Positions 45,711-56,770 of a stretch of 64,000 nt of DNA are shown here, one piece after another. The notes beneath the pieces were generated by a model. The model was not told the DNA's origin. It saw nothing but the letters and a program-made list of their open reading frames with translations, and made no database searches. Position numbers and translations under genes: made by a program. The stretch is from Dichetophora obliterata (Eukaryota; Arthropoda; Insecta; Diptera; Sciomyzidae), in the NCBI GenBank assembly GCA_963920525.1, contig OY986439.1, positions 50,037,482-50,101,481 on the forward strand, written 5' to 3'. Each line of letters starts with the position of its first letter. The stretch's first letter is position 1.

Positions 45711-47873
45711 TAATGTTACCAACTATACTTACTTTGTAAGTATCATACTTATTTTCAGCTTCATATACTTAACAAAATTCCATACTTATAAGTATACTTA
45801 CTTTTAAGATTTATACTTAACTATGCTTACTTTTCAGCTCCGGTTCAACATTTTTGTTTGCAAAAGCGGAAAAATTTTGAAAATTGTAACCAACACCGTT
45901 AAAAATACAGACTCTGAAGTCAATTTTATTTTTAAAAAATAATATCGAATACAGCTGTGTCGAATTTTACAATTTTTTAAAGACAAGACCTGAAATATTA
46001 AGGGTGTAGTCTAGTTCGTCGGCTAAAAAATAGGCTATTTTTGGGAATTTCTCGTGAGCTTGCTATTAAAGATATGTTTATATAAGTTGTTAGGAATGAT
46101 AAATGAAGTTTTTATTTGCAAAAATAAAAAATTTTTATTAATGTTTTTTAATAATTTGGAGGCAGCTCGGCTCCCACACGATATCTCGGCATCTGTTTAT
46201 CTGAAACAAAAAGCCGAAAAGTTTTAGATTCAATATGACGAGGACTATAAAATAGACTGTTAACATTAATTTTTAGCAATTGTTGTTAACTTTAAGTAAC
46301 AAAAACCAAAAATAAATGAAAAAAATTATTTTTTTTCGCTGTTATTTGTAAAACAATATAGTAATAATCAATCTTTTAATAAGAAAAAATTACTTTTACT
46401 GCTCGGATCATCATAAAAATTTAACACAATATTCTTAGATATATATACATTCGAAAAATGTATATATACAATTAAATACAATTTACAGCCAATACAAATA
46501 CGATTTCAAATACGAAATAGAAAAAAACAAATTAATGTAGCGCTTCAATTCAGTGACAGTAAGAGCGAATAATGATAACTTTTCTTTGGTCTCTGTATAC
46601 ATTTGAATGTGATTTTTTTATTTTTTTTTATTTAACTACAGTACAGTTTCGTTAATCCGGACACATATATTTTTGTTGTATGTCCGTATTACTGAATGTG
46701 TCCGGAACACAGAAAGCTGAAGAATTTGTTAAAAAATTTTCAGTACATTTGAATGCATAGTTGAGCCTTATTAATTCTAACGCTTTTACTTAGAAATTTT
46801 TGTAAATAAATTACATATACTAACATAAATAATGAATAATAATAAATTAATATTGCTTCACAAAAATACTTTTACATAATTGTGGATGCTCGCTCGCCTT
46901 GGCTGATATTTTTTCTTTCCCTGAAAAAAATTTAGTCAATTATTTTGCCTATTCTTTGATTAAATTTAATTTTACTTGATCCTTGGAATGTTTGCGACAC
47001 ATATTTTTCAATTTTATCTGTATTTTTATTTATATCAAAAATTGTAGATTTTGATAATTTGAATTTTTCAGCTGAACATCTTATCAATTTTCACAGTTTC
47101 AATAAAATCTAAAATTTAACACCTCTAAAAGATTTATCGTTTTAAACTTAATCTTCTTAAACTTAAATTTTAATATTCACACTATTATCAACATGTAGGC
47201 AAAAATTCACTGCGTAAACTAAATGAGCTGAATGACAATATGCAAGTAAATAATCCTTGTTCTCACAAAAAGCCCCGTTAACTCAATGAAATACATTTGA
47301 AAAGACAACTTTCACTTGATTTACATAGCGACAGTATATTTGTAAACCAAACATGCTCGATTTTGTTTTCTGTCCAAACTATAGAGGTAAAATATCTAAA
47401 ATGTACGAAGTGTAAAGATGTCCGTATTACTGCAAAGTCCGGAATTGCGAGTGTCCGGATAAGCGAGACTATACTGTACTTTGAAAGAGCGTATAACTTT
47501 TAACTTTTTGTTATGCATTTGTTTGTTTTTAAACTATTTTATGTATTAGAAATATACATGAATTTAAAATATATAAAATTAATATTTTGTTTTTTTTTTT
47601 ATCTGAAGACTTTTTGGTTTTAGATAAATTGCATACACAAAACTTTTTCAGGAGAACAAAAAAGAAGTGTGACAATATTTAAAGAATATTGCGGGTTCTA
47701 TCGATTTTAACAAAAATTAGTAAATTGTATCAAAAAAATATTCAATTTATTTTTCTGAGTTAAAAATACTTATTTTTACTTATTTAAAAAAAATATACTT
47801 ACTAATACTTACTTTTCAGTGTTCTAAGAAGCAAATATACTTATTTTTTTAATAACATGAGTTGGTAGCATTA
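45711..47873. mobile_element. hAT-type non-autonomous element
   Basis: Ends TAATGTTACCAAC and complement (TAATGCTACCAAC) with an 8 bp duplication TGTATGAG (45703-45710 and 47874-47881), the hAT target size. Both subterminal regions are filled with TATACTTACTTTT-like units. No transposase. A pogo-like MITE lies inside. Confidence 0.82.
46639..47476. mobile_element. pogo/Tigger-like MITE nested in the hAT element
   Basis: 838 bp, ends CAGTACAGTTTCGTTAATCC and complement CAGTATAGTCTCGCTTATCC, TA on each side (46637-46638 and 47477-47478). The TC.C.TTATCCGGAC ends are typical of pogo-like elements. No transposase can be read. Confidence 0.8.
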
Positions 47874-48378
47874 TGTATGAGTAAAATACAATATTTTTCT
47901 AATAGACTTTGCAAATTCTAGAACACACTTGAGCATAGGCGTCCACAGGGGGGTGCAGGGGGGGCACTTGCCCCCCCTAGACGGGAAAAATTTTATAAAT
48001 ATTTATTTTTAATGTGTATATGTTATATAGTCATAAAAAATTTTAAAAAATAAAATGTTCTAAGCCTGAGTCCTAATATCTTAATATTTTGGTAAAAATC
48101 TTAGTTTTGTCACGTTTTGTTACGATTTCGTTAACTACTTATACGCATTGGTCATACAGCAATTTTGTGTAGCGCTACAACACGCTCCAATACGTTTGCA
48201 TAAAGTGCCAAATAGACTACACAGATTGTCTGCGCAAACAAGTGTTTGCGCACTCTATTCGACAGTGTGTTTGGCTGTTTTTAGGTTTGTGCTGATGTCT
48301 GCTATAAAATATTTTAAGTTTTGGTTGTGTTTGCGCAAACTTGCCATAATACCGAAAGTTTTATACAGTGAAGACGTA

Positions 48379-50042
48379 CAGTGGCTCACAGCTTATTTTA
48401 TGCAGTGCATACTTTAAACTTTAGGGCTTTATAAAAACGAAACTAACAGGAATACAAAAGATAATATGGTGTCATTTAAAAGAGCAAAAAGTCTAGTTAA
48501 ATAAAGGTTTTCCATTAATTGTGAATACATATATTTAGATGTTTAAAAAATAAGAGAACAGAAAATACTGCTTAATTTCATCTCGCAGCTTATTTTATGC
48601 AGTCACTTCTCTCTGTTACGGTACTATAATGCTGCGCTGTCTAACGGTACTTTCGTTAGCTATGCCATTATATTTCTATAATTGCTTTGTGTTAGCTTTT
48701 TAGTCGGATTTTATTGCTTCAAGTGTCTGCTTCTATGATTATTTAAAATAGGAGCGCGCACAACGCTACAACAACGAGAATTGGTTATATACTATTTTAA
48801 AAACAGCAGCTCGGAGTGAAAAATGGCTGAAATGGTTAATAGCAATTCCTCTACAGTGCAAAAAATCAACGAGCGCTTCGTTCATAAGAATCGATTGCAC
48901 AATAAGAGCAAAAAAGCACCAAACAAAATTTTTTATGCAACCGACGAGCGTCATATTGTACGGAAGATAAAGGCTAATCCGAGACTCTCAGCTCCGAAAA
49001 TGGCTTTTGAAGATCAAACTGACCTGAGCAAACAGAGTAGTGCTAAAACTATTCGACGTGTCTTGCGCAAAAAGAACTTTCATGGCCGAGTAACACGAAA
49101 CAAGCCGTTTATTATCCCCAAAAACAGATTATGCAGACTCAACTACGACAAAGAACATATGTCCAAGGCTCCAGAATACTGGAATTCAAATATTTTTGCA
49201 GATAAATCGAATATCAATTTATTCGGTTCAGATGGTATGTGCTATATGTGGCGAAAACCGAATACCGAAGTCAACAAAAAAAACTTAAAACAAACCGTGA
49301 AACATGGCGGTGGCAGCGTCATGGTTTGGGCCTGAATGTCAGCTGCTGGTACTGGGAAGTTGCCGTTTATTAAAACAGCAATAGACAAATCTAAGTACCT
49401 ACAGATCCTGAACAACAATTTGTTGCAGAGTGCAAAGGTTCTGGGTATAAAATTGAATTTCCGATTTTACCAGGATGACGATCGAAAGCACAAAGCGGGT
49501 ATTGTGCAAACCAGGCTAATATACAACTGCCCACAATTGATGACGCCGCCAGCACAGTCGCCAGGCCTTAATGTTATTGAAAATGTGTGGTCTTTATTGG
49601 AAAATAAAATCCGAAAACATCAAATTTCAAACAAAAACCACCTGAAAGAGATATTGAAAACGAAGTGGGCGAATATTTTGCCAACTATCACTTAAAAACT
49701 GGTCGCATCAATGCCAAACTACCTCAGATCTGTTGTGGACAACAAGGGCTATCATACCAAATAATAAAAATATCAAATATCATTAATTAATACGAACAAT
49801 TTATAAATGACAAGTGACTGCATAAAATAAGCTGTGATATAAAATTAAACAGTATTTTCTGGTTTCTTAATTTTAAGCCAACTTAATATATACTTTTACA
49901 ATAAATTAAGTTAATTTATTAAACTAAACATCTTGTTCTTTTAAATGCTACCATATTATTTTTTCTATTCCTGTTAGTTTCGTTGTTATAAAGCCCTAAA
50001 ATTGTAAGTATGCACCGCATAGAATAAGCTGTGAATCACTTT
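48379..50042 (+). mobile_element. Tc1-like transposon with IR/DR ends
   Basis: Inverted repeats of about 230 bp. Each end carries two direct copies of a CAGCTTATTTTATGCAGT motif about 197 bp apart (48390 and 48587 on the left; mirrored near 49815 and 50012 on the right). This IR/DR layout is known from several Tc1-like families. TA precedes the left end (48377-48378); the right end has lost its terminal G and TA. It contains the transposase gene below. Confidence 0.85.
48823..49695 (+). pseudogene. Tc1-like transposase with one in-frame stop
   Basis: About 290 residues in one frame, broken only by TGA at 49333-49335 directly after GGSVMVWA, where Tc1 proteins have WG[CS]. DDE residues are present: Asp in FADKSNINLFGSDG, Asp in FYQDDDRKH and Glu in GLNVIENVW, with several motif neighbours changed (DKS instead of DES; SPGLNV instead of SPDLNP). 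The N-terminal HTH region is shorter than usual, and the ATG at 48823 is the first in frame. Probably inactive. Confidence 0.8.
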
Positions 50043-50458
50043 TTGTGAAGGAAAATATATAAAAATGAAAGCAGAAAATAAAAAATTAATACAAATTAAA
50101 AGTCTGCGAAAAAATGTGAAAAATAAAGTCTGTGAAGTGTATGGTCGTCGCTATGACGAGAAAAAAAGTCTTGTTTGCGCAAATAGTCTGTGCAGTCTAT
50201 ATGGCCCTTAAGCAACCCTGATCAGCGATTAACGATTAACAATACATTTTTTCTATTTGTCGTCTGTTGTGCATCTATTGTTTTTATTAATATGTTGCAT
50301 ATGTGGAGTGCATTAACGTGCAGTGTTCACAAAATTTTCACCGAAAATCTCAAACAATAAAATTACATAGGTAACATTTCACGTTCATTCTCATATATGT
50401 GCACACCTTTGCCCCCCCCCCCCCTAGAAAAAGTTCTGCGGACGCCCTTGCACTTGAG

Positions 50459-51352
50459 GAATAGCAAATAGTAAATAATGCTTATAAAGCACAAAACATT
50501 CTAGCTGACAATGAAAAGGAACTTATACACACACAGCTGTATAAATATGCCATCATAAAAATACCACCACTTCAATGTACAATAATCAGTGTCTGGAGAG
50601 CACATCTACTTTGGTTGTGTAAAAAGTCTGCAGTTAAAGTATCCACAGGCACATTCACAAAATTTACAAAATGTAAATAAAAGTTGAGATTCTTCCATTC
50701 CACGCATATTTGTATGGCATAAAGTGTCGTAATGTGCATATCTGCATATGTATAAAGTTTGCAAGTAAATACAATTTTTTGTTTATAGAGACTTGTAAAC
50801 AGATGTAAGAGGGGGGGGGGGGGGAAATATGAAAAATGGTCTCTAATACCGAATGTCGGTACTTTTGACGGATTAGATGCGTGCGTTCAACCGATATACA
50901 AACGATTTGTCTACTAAAGCTTTTCAAGTACTTCACTTCTGTCTGTCTGCGTGACAAAAAAGAAATGTCCTTTGATTTTTTTTTTTTCCTTGAAACACTC
51001 AAAAAAAATATCTAATGAAAAAATTCGGCTGTATACCACAGACAAAAAAATACCAAATGTTTTTTGTGATTGGGAAGGAGGAATAAAGAGCTGACAACAC
51101 TGACAAAACCACAAGCATCATAGTGTAACATTTAGAATTTCTTTGTGTGCGCGTGACTAATATTTCACTGCATTTTTTTTTTATTTTTGTTTTATTTGAA
51201 TTACAAACACTTGAAATTGTGAATTGTGACATTTTTGGCAGCACTTTATTTTTTCTCTGACTTTATATAAATGTTTTTCCCCTTTTTCCCTTAACTGTCG
51301 TTTAAACGAACCAAAAATTAAGTACAGTTTGGTAAATTTTTTGCTTAAACAT
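50459..51352. other. no gene seen
   Basis: Probable host intergenic DNA. A G-run is listed separately. No coding support on either strand. Confidence 0.4.
50811..50824. repeat. G homopolymer of 14
   Basis: Uninterrupted run of G, unusual in this AT-rich window and a likely site of length error. Confidence 0.9.
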
Positions 51353-51708
51353 TGCATTTTTTAAATACAGGCTTTCTTGCAAAAGCACTTCAAGGTCAAA
51401 ACCAAAATGCTGCCCAAACTTTTTAATTACAGCTGATAGTCCTCATTAAAAACGTCAAAAGTGTCAGATTAAGGATTTTATAAGCTGTTTCTTCTATCGA
51501 GGGTTCAATTAGGTTAAAAATGGTTTTAATTAAAATTTTAAATATTTTATACAAAGTGCCTTTTCATTTTCAATGCCAAATTTTCATGTTGAACTAATTC
51601 GCTATGCTGAAGTGTTAATGATTGGGAGCTTATTAAAAAAATATGACAGCTTATGGCATGGCTTGGCTCAATTTAAATTCTAAATGTCTAATCAATTGCA
51701 TCCTTCAA
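51353..51708. repeat. source copy of a duplicated ~350 bp segment
   Basis: Matches 52556-52880 in direct orientation at roughly 90% by eye, from AAATACAGGCTTTCTT to TCAATTGCATCCTTCAA. The other copy lacks about 35 bp (AGCTTATGGCATGGCTTGGC onward). Confidence 0.85.
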
Positions 51709-52389
51709 CTTGACAACCGACATTATTTTGTTATTCATTTCTGACATGTACAGAGTTTTGTTTTCAATTATTAATTTCACTATCTTAATTAAAACACTTT
51801 CCAGCTATTACGTAAACATTTCCGCTAGAATTTTTTAATGCAAATTTTAAGTAGAAGCTTTCTTAGAAGTTTTTGAAGAGAGTATCGCGTGTCTGACCGC
51901 AATATTTTGAAACGTGACGCAGTAGATTAAAACAAAAAAATTTAGTATGGAGAAAAAGTTTCTACTGACGTCAGTTGAAATGGTTTTGTGGTGCAAAAAA
52001 AAAATACATCTAAAAAAAAACCCGCACGAACATAGCGGATAAACTTGAAACCAAATTAATAAATTTCTTTTGACGTAACTGCGTTATTAACAGCGACTTA
52101 AGTAGATGGATTACATCGAAGATTAAAGATTTCAGTAGCGAAAACACAGTACAATTTTTTAAAATAATAAAACTTTTGATCAATGTATTTTTTTAATATT
52201 TTAGAAATGTTTTATTTAGTTGATGTATAAATTAAAAAATTCTGGTAGAAAAGGCAAAACTAATGATTTCACAAGCATCGGTAATATTTAATGTGGATTT
52301 AAAATGTTCATCCAATTTAGCAGCTCACTAACATAAAGTGTAAAATAAGCATTTATTTTATAAAAAACAAATTTTTTAACAAGTGTATT
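51709..52389. other. no gene seen
   Basis: AT-rich spacer between the duplicated segment and the element that holds its second copy. Confidence 0.4.
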
Positions 52390-52555
52390 TCTACACGGCG
52401 CAAACTATTTGCTAAATTTGTATTTGTGGTTAAGCAAAACTTGCGCTTGAACCTCAGCCGCTTTAAAATTAGGCTAGATTTCAGCAAAAACTAATCAAAA
52501 TTTGCTATTCCAGTTTATAAAAACTTAGCAAATTTTGCTTGAACTTAGTCAAAAT

Positions 52556-52880
52556 TTTGCATTGTTTAAATACAGGCTTTCTTCCAAAGGCACTTTAAGG
52601 TCAAAACCAAAATGTTGCCCAAGCTTTTTAATTACAGCTGATAGTCCTCATTACAAACGTCAAAAGTGTCAGATTTAAGATTTTATAAGCTGTTTCTTCT
52701 ATTGAGGGTTCAAATAGGATAAAAATGGTTTTAATTAAAATTGTAAATATTTTATACAAAGTGCCTTTTCATTTTCAAAGCCAACATTTCGTGTTGAACT
52801 AATTCGCTATGCTAGAGTGTTAATGATTGGGAGTTTATTTAAAAAATATGACAAATGTCTAATCAATTGCATCCTTCAAA
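52556..52880. repeat. second copy of the 51353-51708 segment
   Basis: Direct copy lying between inverted arms. It shares sequence with DNA about 1.2 kb upstream. Confidence 0.85.
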
Positions 52881-53024
52881 TATGCAAAAGCATATTTCTA
52901 GTTAATTCAAGCAAATACTTGCTAAGTAATTATAAAATGGGATAGCAAATTTTGATTAGTTTTTGCTAAAATCTCCAATATTTTTGAAGTAAAATAATTA
53001 TTAGCATTAAATTAAATTGAAAAA

Positions 53025-53100
53025 TTACCATTATCCGAAGACTTGAACGTTGGCCGCGTGAGTGTAAGTGCATGGGCTTATCCATTCGACCATCGCAGTT
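53025..53100 (-). other. tRNA-like promoter remnant
   Basis: On the minus strand, GATGGTCGAATGGATAAG resembles a pol III A box and CAACGTTCAAGTC a B box about 50 bp later. No proper acceptor stem. Probably a SINE head or tRNA pseudogene. Confidence 0.4.
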
Positions 53101-53642
53101 GTTAACTAATCGTCGCGTAATTTTCTTCATTAAGAACAAACGTGTTCTCGTTTGAAAAGAATTTGCTTGAATTTAGTTAAAATTTGCTATTTGAGTTTAT
53201 AGTAACTTAGCAAATATTTGTTTGACTTTAGTAAAACTTTGCTATTTGTGCTTATAATAACTTAGGAAATATTTGCTTGAGTTTAGTAAAAATTTGCTAT
53301 TTGAGCTTATAATTTTGCTTAAGTTTATTATAATTTTGCTTTTTCCTAAAAACATGAGGATTGATTCAATTTAGCAATCTTTTTCTTAAATTATACCGTG
53401 ATTGAGCAAAGTTTTGCTGTTTTGCTTCTAAGCAAAACATTTGCTTGATTCAAGCAAAGTAATTATCTCTGCGTACTATGCATTTTATAAGGATTTTAAT
53501 TAGTACATTTAATATTAGTGTTAAGATTTTTTAAAAAATCTTTCCGGATGCCAAGCATTGCTTAATCCAAAGGCCTCCGCAGGATTTGTTCTAGGAGGCC
53601 AAGGCATAAAGGAGTCTAGAATGCACATAAAGAAAATATATA

Positions 53643-54459
53643 TGGCGATATCGCAGGATCGCCATGTACGCGCCTTTTTATTTTTAAAATAATAAAAAAA
53701 GGACTCGCATTCTATAAAAATAAGTTGTTGGACCTGCCTATTGGTTGCCTGCGAAGTTCGCCACTGGCGCTATTTTAAATATTCTCTTTATGCCGTTCAC
53801 TAAAAAAAGTGCAGAGGCTAAAAGGGTTTAAGTCGGCAGCTATTAAAGCTCAAGACTTATTAAAATGAAAATAGTTGGCAGCTGTTAGAGCTCAAAACAA
53901 GATTGATTTATTTTCAAATATGTTCATCCTTTTATAGTAAGCATAACGGTATTTTGTCTTAAAACTAGTTAAAAATTGTTTGTGTAGTTTAGAATGTAAA
54001 TAGAATCATATGTTCTTTAATTAGTGTAAAAGGAATAGTGGAATATCGTAATACATATTTGTAATTTAGTATTAATAATTTAATATGTGTGAGTGAGTAG
54101 ACTTATATTAATAGAAAACGTAAACATAAGCATATGTTAACATATTTGTGTAGGAGTAAAAAGTGTAATATAATATCATATGTTTTGTATTCAGCCTTAT
54201 GGGTACATGTGTGCGAATGAGATAGATAGTAATGCTTAGTATGAACATATGTTTTTATTGTTTGAATAATGTCTTAGTATACCGTAGAGGTGTATTACTT
54301 TAACTTAGTTTGAATATTATTGTGCATGTTCTCGAAACTTCTTACAGTAGAGGTTTTTATATTATTACTTATTTTAGGAAAAGTATTTATAGCTTGTTTT
54401 ATAATGAAATACATTAATTGTAAATTAAGTATTTAAATAATATGTATAGGTATACTACA
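53643..54459 (-). repeat. 3' LTR (left)
   Basis: Matches 56784-57605 with few differences. Contains GGCGATATCGCAGG near its end and AGGCTAAAAGGGTTTAAGTC inside. Confidence 0.85.
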
Positions 54460-54471
54460 CCCTTACCCTTA
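54460..54471 (-). promoter_or_regulatory. polypurine tract
   Basis: On the minus strand TAAGGGTAAGGG directly precedes the TGTAG start of the LTR. Confidence 0.65.
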
Positions 54472-54682
54472 AGAGAAAAAAATTTATTTAGAAATTTATG
54501 AAAAATTAAATGTTTTTTTGTTGTGTTTTAACTTATTCAATATTTTAATACAATTCATATATTAACAAGATTTTAATTTTTAAATAAAAAGGTATAATTT
54601 TTACAAATATATCTTTAACATATTGTTATGGTATTCTTTTAGTGTTCCATTTAAATTTACTATTGAATTTACTCCTTTTTTG

Positions 54683-55861
54683 TTAACAATTATGACCAAA
54701 AATATTCATTCTTTTTATCAAAACTTTATCTCCAATATTTAAATTTAACGGATTTATATTTTTATCTTTTTTTATTCTATTCATTTTTGCAATATTTATT
54801 AATTCGTTTGCTTTTTGTAAAGAATATTTTAATCTTTGTTTCAGTTCTTGTGCGTAATTGTCTGTATTATATACTATTGATTCGAAACGATTATCATTTG
54901 GAAGATTTGCAAGTTTTCCAAAAAATAGCTCAAACGGTGTATAATTTGTATCAACATGAGGTGTTGTGTTATAAGAAAAAGTGAAGTATGGGATCCATTG
55001 GTCCCATTCTTCATTTTTACAAAAGTTTAACAAATATTCATTTAATACTTGATGGTTTCTTTCAATCGAGCCTAGAGTCTTATGGTGATATGGAGTGCTA
55101 AAAATTTGTTTAATATCTAATAAATTGCATAATTCTGACATTAATTCATTGAGGAATTCTGTACCTCTATCCGATTTTAAAATTTTAAAGTGACCGTATA
55201 ATAAAATTACGTTTTCTACAAGAGTTTTAGCAACTGTTTTCGCGGCTTTTGTCTCCATTGGACATGCTAGTACATACTTTGTTAAGTCGCACTGCATCGT
55301 TAGTATGTATCTGTAATTGTTGGATAAGCGTAGGGGACCTACTGTGTCGATAGAAACTACTTCAAAGCTGGTACTTGGTGTGTCTGTCATTGTTAAATTT
55401 TTTTTTGTATGTTTAGTTTGTTTATTAATTTTGCAATTGTTACAATTGAGAATGAACTTTTTTATCATTTTGCTCATATTTTTCCATATGTATTTTTGTT
55501 TTAGTTTCATTATTGTTTTTGTTATACCGAGATGACCTCCGTGTGTCGAATTGTACTATTCTTCGATTAATTTGTTTTGTGTTATTTTGTCGATTATTTT
55601 TTGTGGTTCATTATAAATCAAAATTTTTAAGTTTTCGTTTGTTCTTTTTATGTTGTTAAAAATATCTTTGAACTTATCCATTTCAATGGTTTTAAATAGA
55701 TCATCATTTCTCTTTAGCGCTAATTCTTCTATTCCTACATTATACATTTTTGATAAAAGCTTCCCCAAAGTCAGCGGTGTGAACAGTGGATTATCACTAC
55801 ATCGTATAATTACTTCCTCATCATTTATCTCAAATTTAGTACTCTTAAAATTGTTTCCCAT
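54683..55861 (-). pseudogene. gypsy integrase with one in-frame stop, truncated
   Basis: The minus-strand frame starts near 55861, upstream of the zinc-binding region, and is broken by TAG at 55556-55558. Thereafter the frame continues as 275 residues. It shows the THGGHLG His pair (just after the stop), a CNNCK Cys pair, and a catalytic core with Asp in SIDTVGPL, Asp in KSDRGTEF and Glu in LGSIERNHQ at normal spacing. The C-terminal part ends early after GDKVLIKRMN. The core residues are intact, but the stop, missing tail and absent RT make it non-functional. Confidence 0.8.
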
Positions 55862-56041
55862 TATGAACCTTATTTTTGTATTTTCATTCTATTAATTTCT
55901 GATATTCCTTAATTATATACTTTTGATGATAGTTTCTCCAAAGTCAGCGGTGTGAACAGTGGATTATCACTACATCGTATAATTATTTAATCATCGTTAA
56001 TTTCAAATTTGGTACCCTTAAAATCTTTTTCTTTATTGAAC
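55748..56041. repeat. tandem duplication, period 173
   Basis: AAAGTCAGCGGTGTGAACAG and about 120 surrounding bases occur at 55772 and again at 55945. The first copy lies in the integrase frame; the second lies upstream of it on the minus strand and has a stop. It is an internal rearrangement of the retrotransposon. Confidence 0.8.
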
Positions 56042-56751
56042 CATAATTTTCTTTTTTCTTTTAATGTCTGTTATTGATGTACAATAATCCCACACAAAAA
56101 GTTCGCAACGCTTTTTGTGGGAATTACAATGCGTTTTGTTAAAATCAGTATTTTGCTTATGTTCATTTTGAATCATACCTCTTGTAGTAGCCAGTACGTT
56201 TTTTTTAGTCCGTTTAATATAATATTTTTTTTTTTCTTGTTAAAAATCAGTATTTTTTGCAGTGTTAATGTAATGTGCAACTGTGTAATTAGTGATATAT
56301 TGCAAAAAGTTAAAATATATAAAGAAATATTTTTATTTGCTTATAAAAAAAACGAATTTTCTGCGCGAGTTACAAAAAAAAAGGATTAATAGAAAAGAAA
56401 TATATTTATATAAAATTTAATTTTTCTTTCAATAAAATATAAAATATGATAATTCAATACAAAAAATTTTGCGAAAAATTTATAATTTGATAAAAAGTAT
56501 ATGTTGTTTATCTGAAAAAATGAATTATAATTTCAATATTTAGAAAATTCAATATAAAAATAGTATACAATTTTTTGAAAATTAAAAAAGTTTTCTTTTT
56601 TTTACGAAGGGGCCCAAATTCAATCCTTGTGTTTGACGAAGGATGATCATCAGGTAACATTTTAATATAAAATAGCCGGGTCCAGCACTGCCGCCTGTTG
56701 GGACGTACTCCGGTATGCTTTGATTTGCCGTCGGCAAATGAAAATGATGCG
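56042..56751. other. AT-rich internal remainder of the LTR element
   Basis: No coding can be read; homopolymer A/T runs dominate. The missing gag-RT part must have been deleted here. Confidence 0.4.
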
Positions 56752-56769
56752 CAGTTTGCAGGACCGCCA
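56752..56769 (-). promoter_or_regulatory. primer binding site
   Basis: On the minus strand TGGCGGTCCTGCAAAC follows the LTR end directly, as a tRNA primer site would. The tRNA was not identified. Confidence 0.5.
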
Positions 56770-56770
56770 T

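Larger units (their letters stand above)
47934..50450. mobile_element. hAT-type element carrying a nested Tc1-like transposon
   Basis: 8 bp duplication CACTTGAG (47926-47933 and 50451-50458) and inverted ends CATAGGCGTCCACAG / CAAGGGCGTCCGCAG. Next to them are runs of G or C (47950-47983, 50411-50424). Further in, ATAGACTACACAGATTGTC (near 48213) is mirrored near 50187. No hAT transposase; a Tc1-like element takes up 48379-50042. Confidence 0.82.
52390..53475. mobile_element. AAGCAAAT-motif element with inverted arms and captured segment
   Basis: Arms 52475-52545 and 52902-52978 are inverted copies (AGCAAAAACTAATCAAAATT and complement) and flank the duplicated segment 52556-52880. The rest is rich in TTTGCTATT / CTTGAGTTTAG units, ending with the palindrome TTTGCTTGATTCAAGCAAA near 53442. 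Outer ends are not sharply defined, so limits are approximate. Confidence 0.5.

Noticed and set aside
48148..48417. 89-codon frame at the left of the Tc1-like element
   Set aside because: Crosses the hAT/Tc1 boundary and has no homology signal.
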